Positions 5,702 to 5,730 of a stretch of DNA of 5,730 nt are shown piece by piece. Under the pieces are notes generated by a model. It had not been told where the DNA came from. It saw nothing but the letters and a program-made list of their open reading frames with translations, and made no database searches. Origin of the DNA: an uncultured Cellvibrio sp. (GTDB lineage Bacteria; Pseudomonadota; Gammaproteobacteria; Pseudomonadales; Cellvibrionaceae); NCBI GenBank assembly GCA_946886255.1, contig CAMPIG010000317.1, positions 1-5,730 of the forward strand, in the 5' to 3' direction. A program made the translations under genes and the position numbers. Each line of letters opens with the position of its first letter. The stretch's first letter is position 1.

Positions 5702-5730
5702 ATTTTGGTTATGTCACATATTTGTTGTTT

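Overview
The window looks like a chromosomal segment from a polysaccharide-degrading gammaproteobacterium, most likely Cellvibrio or a close relative. The main reason is a secreted multidomain glycosidase (GH16, CBM10, CBM6) joined by long polyserine linkers, with a CBM10 of the type found in Cellvibrio xylanases and cellulases. The genus call is inference from protein style, not a database match.

Layout. Positions 1-221 hold the 3' third of rpiA (ribose-5-phosphate isomerase A) on the + strand. It converges on a minus-strand gene (289-1365) for a membrane-anchored endonuclease/exonuclease/phosphatase-fold protein of the YafD-like type. A perfect 8-bp hairpin lies between the two stops. The 310-bp gap 1366-1675 carries a nested palindromic element of about 106 bp, with 28-bp imperfect terminal inverted repeats and a perfect inner 10-bp hairpin. 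It also holds a weak promoter candidate for the phosphatase-fold gene. Positions 1676-3262 (minus) encode the exported glycosidase. A 345-bp divergent intergenic region (3263-3607) contains a 21-bp operator-like palindrome and a third copy of its half-site. Then, on the + strand, come three closely spaced genes: a 99-aa single-pass membrane protein of unknown function (3608-3907), a LytS/AlgZ-type histidine kinase with almost no sensor domain (3946-4821), and a REC-LytTR response regulator (4851-5600). The tail, 5601-5730, has two overlapping hairpins that probably end this operon and contains no gene.

How the parts may work together. The kinase and regulator are a clear two-component pair. 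Because the kinase has only a short N-terminal membrane hairpin and no visible ligand-binding domain, the small membrane protein encoded just upstream is a reasonable candidate for an accessory or sensing partner. The operon is divergent from the glycosidase, which makes control of the glycosidase by the LytTR regulator possible. Nothing in the sequence proves this. No CRISPR array, transposase, tRNA or rRNA gene was seen. The most unusual items are the palindromic element, the glycosidase CBM10 that lacks one of the usual binding tryptophans, and the three-gene signalling operon.
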